A stretch of 64,000 nucleotides of DNA from contig NW_019028982.1 in NCBI RefSeq assembly GCF_002105155.1, positions 890,501 to 954,500 on the forward strand, read 5' to 3'. Under the pieces are notes generated by a model. The model ran no database searches, had not been told where the DNA came from, and saw nothing but the letters and a program-made list of their open reading frames with translations. The translations under genes and the position numbers were made by a program. Origin of the DNA: Lobosporangium transversale. Taxonomy: Eukaryota > Mortierellomycota > Mortierellomycetes > Mortierellales > Mortierellaceae. Of this stretch, positions 23,171 through 35,395 are shown piece after piece; the first letter of the stretch is position 1, and every line of letters begins with the position of its first letter.

Positions 23171-24232
23171 TAGAATCCACCTGCAGATGGATCAGGAATT
23201 GAATATAAGCGATCGACTCATACGCCAAGATACTGTAGTAGTTGTGATGCATATAAACCTCCACGGACGCATCATTGCAGGATATGCAAAAAGTGTATCC
23301 TCAAAATGGATCATCATTGTCCCTGGGTCCATAACTGTGTTGGATACTTCAACTATGGACATTTTGTGCGCTTTATCATCTGGACTACGATTTCAACATT
23401 TATGTGCGCCACCATGCTGATATTTCGATGCATGGAAGCATATGAAAACGAGACGCTGGGCATCGTAAGTTGAACCCTCCTCTCCTAAAAAAAAAAAAAA
23501 AAAAAAAAAAAGTTGTTGGTTATCATCCATTGAATATTATGAGCTTGCTGAAATAACGTTTCATCATTATTACTATCTGTACTATCTTTTACTTCCTTCA
23601 TCAGAGACATAACTTGCCCAGCCCGGAAAAGATTATCTTTATCGTGGTTCTTCTAGCCCTGGATTGTGGTGTCTTTTTGGGGATCAGCTTATTGACAACA
23701 TACCATCTCTGGTGTATATCCTGCAATACCACCACAATCGAAAGCTGGGGAAAGGATCGTATGCTCACCATCATTCGACGTGGCAAGATCAGAGACGTTA
23801 GTGTTTTTTTTTTTTTTTTTTTTTTTTTTAAGCGTCATATATTTAGATTTGCTCCACTCAAGTTTGATATATATCTTCTTTTTTCTTTTTTTTTTCTTTT
23901 TCTTTTTCCTATCTTTTTCTATCTAGATGAAATGCCCTTATAACCAAGGAGTTTTGACCAACTTCCAAGAAGTTCTTGGACATAACCCGCTCCTATGGTT
24001 ATGGCCGAAGCCAATGCTCGGAGATGGGCTACGGTTCAAAATAAGGACCGAAAAGAAAAAAAGCAACATGTTTTTTAAGTCTAGAAGGTTCTCAGAGGAT
24101 GAAGACGAGGACAGTGGTGAGGACAACACAAACCCTACTGGATCTTCTTCTTCATCGAGGCAGCATCTTTGGTTCCGTCCGTTTGATGGAACGCCGCAAC
24201 ATAAGAATGATGAGATGGCCGAAATGGTATAA
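22637..24232 (+). CDS. PFA4: DHHC palmitoyltransferase, Pfa4-like
   Basis: Four exons (22637-23035, 23174-23464, 23605-23796, 23927-24232) give 395 residues. Exon 1 holds two membrane segments and ends at TNPGSPPLDW, the TNPG motif seen before DHHC domains. Exon 2 encodes the zinc-binding cysteine-rich domain CSSCDAYKPPRTHHCRICKKC and the catalytic DHHC within KMDHHCPWVHNCVGYFNYGH. Exon 3 brings the third and fourth membrane segments and ends in IESWGKDRM; exon 4 contains PYNQGVLTNFQEVLGHNPLLWLWP, characteristic of Pfa4, an ER enzyme that S-acylates chitin synthase Chs3. Intron 3 begins GTTAGT. All three introns contain homopolymers of 20 bases or more. The assignment to Pfa4 rests on the IESW and WLWP regions. 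Confidence 0.88.
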
Positions 24233-24638
24233 AATATCAGGTATCGCAAAGCGCTTCTTCTAAGTAATGTACAGTACAATAAGGAGGAACAAGTATTCTC
24301 TCCTTTAATAAATCATTTTTCTCTGGATTTCATTCCAAGACTGCACAAAAAGATCAAAAGACCAGAGTTACCCCCATTTGTATGCATAATTAACTTTATC
24401 TCATTATCAGCACGATCATCCTTAAAAGAGTTTGAATCTAGGGATTGTGAATAAGCTGATAGCAGATATAAAGTACTAACTGATGTCCTTAATTTTCCTC
24501 CTTTTTACCACCTTTTTTACTACCTTTCATTTATTTCTTTCTAAATCTTTGCATTTTAAAAAACTATAAACTGTTTTAAAATCCGTAGTCGTCCTTTTAT
24601 TCGACTTGGTCAATTAGAGTATTTTGTATTTATATACC
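24233..24638. terminator. Convergent 3' ends
   Basis: 406 bp between the 3' ends of the PFA4-like gene and the formyltransferase gene. AATAAA at 24307-24312 is a plausible polyadenylation signal for the plus-strand gene. Nothing else is visible. Confidence 0.4.
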
Positions 24639-25770
24639 TCATTCAAAACGAGAAGAACCCGATTTGACATGATATCCATTATAAAAATCTTTGGCTGATA
24701 ATCGCTTTTTCCCTTCAAACTGCACGGCTTTGACTCCAAGCAATGATCCATCTGAACAAGCGATATGCAAAGACTCTGTGGGACGATGGTAAAAGATCGT
24801 TCCTGGCGGTGAGTTTTTATGAGGCGTTGCTCCATCTTCTGCAGCATAGTCTGCAACAGTTCCACCGCCACTGCCGCTCTTATAATCATTATCGTTCACA
24901 CAAAACAAATCAAACAATGAAAGAGGCTGTACTTTTCCAGAGTCCTGAACATGCCATGTTGCTGTAATCGGGTACTATATATATAAAAAAAAAAGGAAAT
25001 ATAGTAGTAGAAAAGGGGATATATATTAGTTCCTATCGATCCATGGCATGTATGCAAAAAAAAAAAAAAAAAAAAAAAACCGTGTTCTTGTAGGTTAGTT
25101 TTCTTACTCTGAAACCATTAGCACGGTACAATCGCTCGACCCTTGCTGCGTCCCAGGCACTCCATTGAGCTTTGCATGCCTCACGGCTGATTTTGTTCGC
25201 TTTAGTGACCTTGGTAGGATCCTGGTTCTTTGCATCACGCTACTCAAACACAATAGTAACAATCATACCCACCGTTTAGGATTATATTTATTAATATTCT
25301 TTTTTTTTTTTTTTTTTTTTTTGGTTTTCAATCAATAAACATCAAATTGCCCATGCATGAATAACAAACACAACAGGCTTACCCGCCGCTCATCATAGTT
25401 ATTGATCACATCTACGACCAATTCTCCGCCCTTCTTGGCTAGCAATAACTCCAGAGATTTATATGTTGGTTTATCAGGCATAGGCTGGAAGAAAAAGAAA
25501 AAAATATATATATTAGAGACTTTGATTTTGCCGGTATCTGTTAAGAAAGCACTACGCTTTTCCAAAGCGGTAGAGACTTACAACTTCAACTTGAGCAAGG
25601 ATCTTTCCTGCATCAAATTCATTTGGGTCCAAAAGCTGGACCGTAACCCCTGTTGTCTTTTCCTGATTCAAAATGGCTCTTTGCATCGGTGCTGATCCAC
25701 GATACCTATTTTTTAAAGAAATTCCAAATCAGAAACACATTGATAGCAATTGAATGCATAAGGCCATAAA

Positions 25771-25809
<39 letters not shown>

Positions 25810-26258
25810 ACTTGGGTAGAAGGGATGGATGAACGTTGATCCCTGCCTTCTTGAACCGCATAATCACTTCATTAGGAAGGAACCAACCAAACGACACGAC
25901 AACGCCAAAATCCCAGGCGTCCACCTCATCTAATTTAGGGAATGTCCATGCCTCGAACCCACCCTTCCGATCCGGAGAAGGAAACGTGTTGAGGTTATGT
26001 GCCTTGGCCAGTAGCGTCAGTGGGGCTTATTGGAAAATTGCAAAAGGCGTCAGGATTTTTTTTTTTTTTTTTTTTAAAAAAAATAAAAAACTGTTGAATT
26101 CATTAAAACATTAACATACAATCTTCGGCATCGCGTTTTGATTTCTTGGTACGCTCTTTGGGCGAGATAACGTCGATACGCTCGATGATTGAGCCTGGTC
26201 TATCTATGTTTCAATGACAAAATACGGTTATTTTGCCGTAGAGTAGATTCTTGGGCTC

Positions 26259-26292
<34 letters not shown>

Positions 26293-26639
26293 TTTCTCAG
26301 CAATCAACGCTTCCAAGTGGGGAACTGAAAATGAGTCGCTGCCAAAGAATAAAACTTTGACCTTATTTTGATTTTCTTTCTGGCGACGTAATGCAGATAC
26401 ACTGAATGCGTTTGTAAACTACAATAACAAGATTTATTCATATGAAGTAGAAATCATATAAGCTTTCTTTTTCTGTATAATAATCTCCTCCAAAATAATA
26501 ATAAAAATAATAAAAAAGCTTCAGACGAGTGCTTTACAGAATGCCATGGTGTACGCACATTCATAAATAATCGCGACGCTTTTAACGTAGTTGCATGTCT
26601 GCTACATGAAAACAATGTACAGGTCACTGAATGCATCAT
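24639..26639 (-). CDS. FMT1: Mitochondrial methionyl-tRNA formyltransferase
   Basis: Eight exons (26639-26538, 26418-26292, 26203-26120, 26025-25812, 25705-25582, 25484-25383, 25239-25108, 24974-24639) give 406 residues. Joined exons read KVKVLFFGSDSFSVPHLEAL, the family's opening strand; then DVVVSFGWFLP-type sequence and INVHPSLLPKYRGSAPMQRAI, the active-site SLLPKYRGAAP motif split between exons 4 and 5. The C-terminal exons encode the tRNA-binding domain. The first exon is rich in Ser, Thr, Arg and Lys with no acid after residue 1, as expected for a mitochondrial presequence. It formylates initiator Met-tRNA for organelle translation. Five of the seven introns carry a run of 20-31 A or T. 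The first ATG after the open frame begins was chosen. Confidence 0.92.
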
Positions 26640-26878
26640 GTCTGAGGCCAATGTGTGAAAAGTAGGATAGATCTTTTTTTTTTTTTTTTTTTTTTTTGCG
26701 TCGCGTCCTGTTCAGATCAAGTGGCTTAGAAGGACCGTGGTCACTGCGTAGATTCTACTTCACCATCGATGGGACGGGGTTCCCACAATGCTGCACTGCC
26801 CTCTTGTTACTTTTTTACGTCTTCAGTGGTGTTCATGTGATGTTGCAGTTTAACTTATATATAGCTTATTTTTATTAA

Positions 26879-27370
26879 TCTTGGGCGAAGTCATTTCCAT
26901 CAGGCAACGTTTTAAAAAAAATACACGACCCATGAGAGGCAACCACGGAATTATGGCCATTTAAGTCTTTGGGTGGATAGAGAAGAGGGACATATTGGTA
27001 GTAAAAACATGGCTCTTCAGCCTCTACATCCGATACCTGTATATCCAATAGGGACAATTCAAGCTCCAAAGGCCCCACTTTCCAAGCGCAACTCTGCCGA
27101 ATAACTGGGGTAATTGGTGTATACAGGGTCTATTTTGGCTACAGAGTGATATTTATGGTCTTTATCCCTCTTTTGCAAAAGAGGCCTTGGCTCAAGGTAG
27201 ACTAGTGGAGAAGTTGGGGCGGTTAGCTCAGCAGTAGCTTGATGGTATAAGCTTGGCGTAGTCGAGGGAACCAGTGTCTCTTGCATCCAGGAAAGCTCCA
27301 GCTTATAACCCTCTTGAGTAGGGCAAACACAGTTGTGTTGAGGAGAGCAACCTGTGTGCATGCAAATCAC
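26879..27370 (-). pseudogene. Frameshifted ORF pair, unknown
   Basis: Two overlapping minus-strand frames, 27370-27059 and 27078-26879, read as one protein broken by a single frameshift near 27070. The first part has a cysteine cluster (CMHTGCSPQHNCVCP) and no close family; the second is acidic and aromatic (ELSLLDIQVSDVEAEEP, FYYQYVPLLYPP). Residue composition looks protein-like, but neither frame has an obvious promoter or intron solution. I call it a probable relic. It lies just upstream of the formyltransferase start and just beyond the end of the receptor gene. Confidence 0.4.
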
Positions 27371-27679
27371 ACAACTGCAAGCTCATGTCACATGGTAAAA
27401 TTAAAGAAATTAACTACTTGACATCCAGTAGGTCTATCTGTGTTTTCTTGGTAAAAGACATCCGAGATATCCAATCATTCTAAATGGAGTAAAGACTTTC
27501 ATTGACTAAAATATTATATCCGCACTCCTGTCACCCACAGATGAACGGATCCTTAAGCTGTCGCTTATTTTTTGTGTTGTTTGTTCACAATATCAATGAA
27601 GCTGCCTCTGAGGAAGTCACCTAATTTTGCAGCATCTAACTTTTCCGTGTTTTTTAATATATAGAAGATATAACTTCGT
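27371..27679. other. Intergenic, 309 bp
   Basis: Lies beyond the 3' end of the receptor gene. No gene or RNA is visible. Confidence 0.4.
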
Positions 27680-30600
27680 CTATCTACTTTCGGGCGGGGT
27701 TGGCGGAGCCGCCATTGGAGCCGGGGGTAAAGACCCTATGATCGTCAAAGCACGTGCTGACATCAATGGTTCGACATCCTCTTTAGTAGGACCATTGCCT
27801 GAGTCTTCGCATACTGATGATACATGCGGCGAAACACCTAGCGTTTTGGTGGCTGCAGATGTTGGAGGGGTGCCTCTTGGCAACGCAATCATTCGATCGA
27901 GGCTAGCGCTATAAATTTCAGTACAATCGCTCGGCTGTTTACGATGCGCAATAGCCAGGGAGGATACCTTATTCTTGAGCCGCTTCTTCACTTGAGACTT
28001 GGGCTGATGTGAGCATGACGATGAAGAGGAAGAGGAATTTTTTCTCGATGTGTTTGCCTTGGCCGCTGCACCAACAATATGGCCAGTATTAATAGGTTCC
28101 GATGCGGTTTTACTGCCTTTACTGCTATAACCCATGCGTGGCGGCATCATGGGTGAGTCTGGCCTTGCAGGATCGACCTCTAGAAATGTTGAGATAACGT
28201 CTGCAGCACTCTTGCGCCAGGCTTCAATATAAAGTGGAGGCTTTTGACGGTGGTTATGATGATGGCAACAGGCCTGGGGAACGCATGCACTGCCGCTAAC
28301 ACTGGCGCATGATGCCCCTTTTGCTCTTTGGGAGTCATCACAAAGTGCTTCTCCATCTTGGTCATCTCTATCGCTGTAAAGATCTGATCCAGGCCGTATT
28401 CGCGGGCCCTCCCTAGGGACGAGCCGGAAGCATGGGAATGCCTTTTGCAGATTGGGATCGCTTCCCGTGGCGCGAACCTGCCGCGTTTGGCTCACACATC
28501 CAGCCCCAGATGAACTTCGGCAGTGACCGTAATCAGAATTTCGGAGCGGTGATAATGGCTGCAGCGGTTCAATTGTTGATTGGTCGATGCTTCGAAGCTG
28601 TGCTCTTTCGGTATCATTGTGGTCTATGCTGACATGGCTCATATTTCTGCCACTCATCTGCAGAGCCTGGAGAACCACACTCTGCACCATCTCACGGTCG
28701 TCCTTCGGCGTATTTGTCATAGTATTGTAGACCTCAGAGCTATACTGGCTCCTAATACTCTCACCACAGACCAGTCCTTCAAGCGAGATAGCGCCCATGG
28801 TCTCAGTATCACAATGCATGTCATCATCTTCTTCGTTATCGGCGTCGTCTTCACTATCGCTAACGCCTTCGCTATGGCCATTACACACTTGGGATGAGCT
28901 TGAGCAGATCACTGCCTTGTTGATGATGGTTCTCCTCGAGGCCAAATATGGCCCCTGTCGTTGGTGTTGCCGTCGCTTGCTCTTGGCCAAGTTCCTAAGG
29001 ACACGATTGTAGCTTATAGCGCATTCTGGTGCGTTAGGCACACCACTAGCAACCGAACTCAGGCCTAGTTCTGCTTTTGATTCTAGTTCTCGGCTTTTTT
29101 GGTGTACATTAGTAGAGCCAGTGTAGGTAGTAGCAATGGTCGTGCCGGCAGCAATGGCATTAGGTTTATCAGAAGCAGAGATAATTTGTGGCGCCTGCTT
29201 TTGATCAATGGCAACTGGAAGGCCAAGGGATTCATCCAGATTTTTCAGCCCTTTAGTAATTTCAGACAGAGACATGGATCTGTCATGTCCTAGCGCTGGA
29301 GCTAGAGCCCCGCGTAATGACGGGGTTGACGACTTTCTTGAGGATGACATCGAAGATCCAGATCCATGGCGGTGGTGCGAGTATTGGTCTTGAACCCCTG
29401 GGAATGGATAGGCCGTATATTGGCCAAAACTAGGGCTTGGAGGGATGTTCAATGGTATGTGCAACGACCCATTTCTTTTAACAAACGTAGTAGTAATACT
29501 TCCTGGCTGGCCCACTCTTGAAAAGCAACGAGTAGTGCCTGGGGCCAGTGAAGCATTGCGAGTCCTTGGTGGGGAGTTGTTGCGGGCAACAAGCAAAGGC
29601 GGAGGCAAGGTTAGAGATAATGGGGTGACCGGCAGTGAGTGTAAAGGAACAGCAGGAGAGATACCCTCTGCTACCCTTGCGTCAATACTGCTATCACTAT
29701 CGGTAGTACCTTCAGAAGCATTATCAACGATGACGATGTCATCGCCATTGATTTCGCATTTATTTTCGCAGCTGTATGACTTATCCATTGCTTTTCGTAT
29801 GAATTTCTCGACAGCTTCACGGGATCTAAGTATTTGCGCCTTCTCCAGCTCAGTTTCAGACATACTTGCAGCTGAGAGTGGAGGCCCCTTCATTTTGTTG
29901 GCTATTGATGCCATAGATGTTATGGATGATGCGGATTGCCGCTGGCCAAACTTGACAGCGTTTGATACTGGAGGCATATTGCACGGTGAAGTTTCAGGCT
30001 CGGAAACTGGCGAAGGTGAAGACACAAAGGAAGTGAATGACGCCGTTCGCCGTGACAGTTGGAGATACTGCCCCATCATCTTGCCGCCATGAAGGATTTT
30101 AGGAACTGTGTGGCTATGAACTGGAGCGGATGGAAGCCAGGAGGAGCTATAAGATAGACGACAAGCTGTATATCCTGACAAAGGTCGGAGTGTGTCAGTA
30201 GGAGAGCCTGTGCTATCGCGCTCAGTATCGCTATGAAATTTATTCAGAAAATAAAAAAACAAAGGGTTAAATCATTTTTAATAGGGAAAACAGATGTTGT
30301 TTTACATACTAGACATAAATGCTACTTACTCCACAGGTTCACAATGGTCCAAACCAGAGCGCATGGAAACAGCTGTAGCTAATGAAACATTTACAGTTGA
30401 ACTATTATACATCATCAGAAGAGAAAATTAAAATTACAGTCTCGTAATAGCAATGTCACAAGCATTGTCGATACAAGTACTTACTTCGAGTCGCGGCGTT
30501 CGTTGTCAGTATGGCTTTGAGCGGCTAATTCACCCTGAATTGTCCCAGTGCCGATATCGATGATATGGTTTCCACTTGTGGCTGCAGTGGAGGTAGGACG

Positions 30601-32742
30601 TTTTGCTAAGTTTCCTGGAGCTCGGCCCATATTAGCTATAGGTGGGATGTCTACGGCACACGGTTTACAGCTTGTGTGAGCTTTATGGCGACCTTTACGG
30701 AATTCCCGTTCGCGCAGCACGTCTGTTGTGAGAGGAAATGGGAGTGGATCTATATCACCGATCTCCTCTTCCATATCTTCACCGTCTTCTTCTTCTTGAA
30801 TGCGGGAGAAGTATTCGAGAAGCTTGGCCTTCCATTCGCAAAGGTAGTCCCAGGTTAAGAACAGAAAGGCAGCAGCCGGAATAAACAAGGTTATTGCGAT
30901 CTGATACAATTCATGATCATGGTCTGCTAACCGGAACAGCCCGCTTATACTATCAAGCTGCGGCTGTGCAGCAACTACTTGGCCCTCTGCGGATAGGGAT
31001 GGAGTAGGATGGGGAGAGGGACGAGAAAAGGCCACGAAGTAGGAGATATACAGCCCTATGTTGAAGGCTCGAGCCAAAAATAAGATAATATTCAAACTAA
31101 GGCAGAGTCTGAGATATTGGTGAGCTGACTTTGCTGCATTATAAAGGCGGAGTACATCAGGCGATGGTGCCAAGCTCTTGATATTAATATTACAACTTCC
31201 GTTTTGTCTTTGGAAATGATGCACAGCCAATGCTACAGGAAGAGACAAAAGTGACAGGGTTTTAGATCGTTTTAGATGAAACAAATTTCCACACACATGC
31301 GTCCCGCGCTTACCTGCAGAGATTAGCCCTACAAGCGCAGCAGATGTTGCAAGGACTTCAAGGATGATTTCGCGTATCCAATCACCGCGCTTCGAGCTTG
31401 TTGCCACACTGCATCCACCACGTCCTGGATAAACCTCATAAACCCGACCTTCTGCATCGATAGAGAATAACACTAGAAATATGATGATTGGCAGGACGAA
31501 GCACCACACAATATCCCACGCCAACTGTCTATTTGCAGTAACTCCAGTCCTGATTTTGTGTGTCCATGAGTCTCTGTGGTATTTGATTCTATTTCCTGTT
31601 ATATCATACGAGTAGCTTTCTTCATGGGTCTCGCTCAAATCTAAATGCTCTAAATGTAACTTGGCGGCCAGAGATGGGGGTTGTCCTGGAGTAGCTTCTG
31701 CTTTGGATGGCCTGCGGCCTTGGTTGAGAGAGATACCATGAGCAGTTGAGATTTGCTCACCTCCTCGCTGTTGTGCCAGTGGATCATCTTGCTGATGCGT
31801 CGGCCACTTTGGCCAAGCTTCAAATAAGTCTGGTGGACTATGGCTTGCGCTAGTGGTGGCGGCGATGGAAGCAGCAGCAGCAGCATCGGCAGCAATAGCA
31901 TCTGGTGCCTTCAGTTTATTGGAATCGCGTTGCCTGGGTAGGATACAACAACAGCAACAAAATGTAATGCCATTACGGATCAGCGCCATCAAGATTGTTA
32001 ACGGCGCTGCGAGCCAAACCGGAATTAAAAGACCCAAGTCGGCTCGGTTACGAAACGAACGTTGAAAACTAAATCCTGCTTCCTCTCCTAGATCGTTATT
32101 ATTATTTGGAGTAGTGGGATTATTAACTCCAATAGTGGCAAATAGTCGGGGATTAATCATGCCTAGTTTGCGGCTTAGGCAGCGATAGAGGTACAGATCC
32201 CATCGCATGATGGCAATGGAGATGGCGAGCCATCGAATCTGGTGAAGATGTGCGAAAAGGATACAGGTTCGTAATGATATCAAGTAACCTAGCTTCCCTG
32301 ATAAACCTCTGATGACGTCTCCGGTTAATACCATCGCTGTAATACCTGATAAGGCTCCATTATTGCTGATGTTTGTGTTTTGGTCCGTGCTTACAGTGCC
32401 ATTGCTGGATAGGGAAAATAAGTTAACTTCAGTAAAATTAAAGTTTTCGACAGGTGGCGTTGTGGTTGAAGGTACATACGTATTTGTTAAATTGTTTGAG
32501 ATGAAGTCAATGCTGTTGTTGGTGTCACTGGTAAATAAATACAAGAAAGGAAATGTATCTGCTTGTAATAGAAACTGGCTGAAAATATCCAAGAGATAGT
32601 TAAACATGAACCAGACCAGCATAAAGGAGAATGCATAATGGCGGCGACCATCCTTGAACTGCACAATCCATGTAGAGATTATTAGTAGACATATGATGGG
32701 CAGTAGAATAAGATAAAGAATTGATATAGCCGAGTGTGCCAT
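27680..32742 (-). CDS. STE3-type pheromone receptor with very long tail
   Basis: Four exons (32742-31314, 31232-30485, 30401-30330, 30230-27680) give 1,599 residues. The N-terminal 610 residues hold seven or eight membrane segments. The glycosylated loop after segment 2 (about 70-150) carries five N-glycosylation sequons. A long cytoplasmic-type loop contains an extra hydrophobic stretch (236-256) and five consecutive cysteines (262-266), a possible acylation site. Segments 4 to 6 match the STE3 pattern: LPIIIFLVLFS, then GRVYEVYPGRGGCS, then ALVGLISA, then SAHQYLRLCLSLNI. The tail of about 985 residues is Ser-rich and disordered, with no recognised domain. The 72-bp exon 3 and both flanking junctions keep frame, which links the receptor and tail. 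Intron 1 (81 bp) is itself open and in frame. Family assignment is from layout and short motifs only. Confidence 0.62.
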
Positions 32743-33883
32743 TGGTATAGTAGGTGAAGTGACGGAATGATACAGATATGGGGTAGTGAAGGAAGACGAA
32801 GGTATGACCGCTTCAGGGTATATTAATTTAATTCCAATAAGGAATGGTGCATGGGAAAGGAGAGGAGGAGGCAAGGAGGGAAAGGAGGAGAGGAGGGAAG
32901 AGGAAAAAGGAAGAGATGAAGAGAACGAGTTCTTCAAATTAAAAAAAAAAAAAGGTTACCATCCTCAAGTATGCGCTAGGTATCACACAATATTGAACAG
33001 ACAATGAAACGAGAAAAGTGAAGGCAGAATGTCAACAACTGCGAAAACAATTATTTTGGTGTTTGTTTTCATTAGAGGGTTAGTAAACACTGAAATAAAA
33101 GAAAATCATTCATGGAAATAATGCAGAAAAAGGAGGCGAGATACAATCAAATAGAGATGTAATCGGACGATACAGAGAAAAAGCAATAAATAAAATAAAA
33201 TAAGTATAATGAACGAACTAATGAACAATGGGATAAGAATAGACCTCAGTTAATGCTACAAGAATGTCGCAAGGCTGTGAATGTTCAAATGTGGTCGTGA
33301 AAAAAAAAAGATCAAGGTGGTCAGAACGCGCTCAGGTCAATTTGTTGCAATATTGGCAGTTTAAAAATTCCACAAGCATTCATTAAACGCTTTTGTAAAG
33401 ATATCTTTTTTAGGCGATTGAAGTGCTCAAAAAAAATAAAATTATGAAAGCCCTTCAATGCGGTTCGATTTTTCATTTTTTTTTTTTTCCCTCTCCTTTT
33501 TATTTTTCCTAACGTTCTTCGAATTGAGCAGTTGCATTAAAATGTAGACCACCTTTACATAGCAGCATGTTTGTAGAGGAATAAAAAAAAAAGATGCGAT
33601 CCGAGCGTTTGTTGCACAAAAACAATAGAGGGTTAATCACTTGTCATTGGGGTGACAGTAGATGATTAGAAAGACAAGCAGGATAGGATCATTGGCTTAT
33701 TCGAGCCCTTTTACACACCTTTTTGTATTTGGAAGAAGTGTGTGCATACATGTGTCTAGACATGGTCCTTTCGCTGCTTATCTTACACAACGACCCATGG
33801 ATCACCATAAGAGCCCTTCTTTTGTTTCGTTTTCCTATATAGTCGATTCAGTACAACCCTCTTTTTTTTTTTTTTCCTTGTAC
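32743..33883. promoter_or_regulatory. Upstream region of the receptor gene
   Basis: About 1.14 kb upstream of the receptor start. It is purine-rich on the plus strand just before the ATG (32860-32950) and has several A or T runs. No factor sites can be named with confidence. Confidence 0.35.
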
Positions 33884-34105
33884 ATGAAGGGCTACCAAGG
33901 CTTCTTTGTTTTGACTTTGGCTGTGTTGGGCACATGTCTTTCTCTCCCGCCATCAACATTTGTGAGTGTTAGCAGCATGAAAGAAAGAGTGCTCCCTTTC
34001 ATGCAAGTGTCATCAACCACTGAGACTGATGATCACTTGCACACATTCATACACCTGACTTCAATGCGAGCACCCCGTTCCAGAAGATCTAATTTTTCAT
34101 TGTAA
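33884..34105 (+). CDS. Possible small secreted peptide
   Basis: A 73-residue frame beginning MKGYQGFFVLTLAVLGTCLS, a good signal peptide, followed by a Ser/Thr-rich chain and an RSRR basic site five residues before the end. The open frame continues upstream without a better start. It has no CaaX end, so it is not an a-factor-like lipopeptide, and no repeated peptide, so it is not an alpha-factor-like precursor of the usual kind. It sits 1.1 kb from the receptor gene in divergent orientation. Short length and no known relatives make it uncertain. Confidence 0.3.
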   Translation: MKGYQGFFVLTLAVLGTCLSLPPSTFVSVSSMKERVLPFMQVSSTTETDDHLHTFIHLTSMRAPRSRRSNFSL

Positions 34106-34995
34106 TGATAGTAGTAACCCTGGTCCCTCGATGATTGTAATAATGATAGACATATTTCTAATCTCATTTAGGCTTCAAAGGCTCAGTCGTAGGGAGTAAA
34201 CAGCAGCTTTTTTTTTTTTTTTTTTTTCGAGATACAAAGTAACAGATCGTCCAACTTAAAAATATTTGAACACAAATTAAGGTGATCCAATAAGAACAGT
34301 CTGTCGCATTGACGTATTGACGCTTGCTTTTCACACCCTTTTTCGGAAGCTGATTCTACTAATGGAGTACATATTACAAACTATGGCTTTATTGAGGCCA
34401 CTTTGTGTAGTCGCCGTTTTAGTTTTAGATCATTCTCTATTTTTTAGGACTGCCCTGCTTGGTTCACCATAGATACACTGTCCAATTCGTCAGATAATGC
34501 TGAAGCCTGATATAACGTTGCAATGCTTTTCACGCATTCATCTCATCCATGGCCTAATGCAGCTCCGAATGCGAAATAGTAATGGCGGTAGCTATCAAGG
34601 CTAGAAAGGATAGTCAGCTAGGTCTAGATGTCCCAGTTTCCCTGAAGAAATTGTGTTGTTCCCATTGCTTAACCTTTAACATGAACAAATTTCCCCTCCT
34701 CTCGCCGTAGCTCACATATAAATAGCAAAGATGATATTGCCTAACAAAAAAAAAAAATGGTCCTAAAAGATCAAGACAGATGAACGGACATTAGAAAAAG
34801 TTTGACATGAGAAATTGAATTTTTGTGAGTGCGAAAGAATAGCAGCACAATGGTGGCCTAATCTACGAGGGGTTAAATTTTATTTGATTAAATCTGATCT
34901 GTCACAACTCATCTCTGCTGTCAGCAATTAGCATTCATTCAGCATATAACACAGCACACAGTTACGAAAACACAAGGAAGAGTGAAAAAGGAAAA
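34106..34995. other. Intergenic, 890 bp
   Basis: Promoter side of the SRP19 gene. Contains a T run at 34208-34227. No other gene is supported. Confidence 0.4.
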
Positions 34996-35354
34996 ATGTC
35001 CAAGGGCTCGAGTTTACACCGTCTTCGCAGGACTCAGAAGGAGTCCTTCTTCTTACCAGACTCGGATGGGGAGAACAACGAAGAGATCACTCAGGATGAT
35101 GACTTTGATGTCGACAACATGGATTTCCCTTTACCATCTGATGCTGGCCCATCAATAAATCCTGCAGACACACCCCTGTCAGCTGAACAAATGGCTCAAA
35201 TTCAAGCATTGATGGATACAGGTGCTGTCGAAAATAACAATACGCGATATGTCTCGACTGAAGAAGCAGAACAATTTAAGAGGTACTTATTTGAGAAAAA
35301 AGCGAAAGTAGAGACAACACAGGATCAAGACAAAACTTTGAATTTCTTTTGCAG

Positions 35355-35395
<41 letters not shown>

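Noticed and set aside
24233-24638. CRISPR or bacterial-type operon signals across the window
   Set aside because: Genes carry spliceosomal introns and no arrays of spaced repeats occur anywhere; the DNA is eukaryotic.
27208-27290. tRNA-like TTAGCTCAGCAG on the plus strand
   Set aside because: It fits a tRNA A box by chance, but no B box, acceptor pairing or anticodon stem follows.
27680-30262. Separate 860-codon gene downstream of the receptor
   Set aside because: Its frame begins with a TTG codon and no nearby ATG, whereas an acceptor at 30231 links it in phase to the receptor exons.
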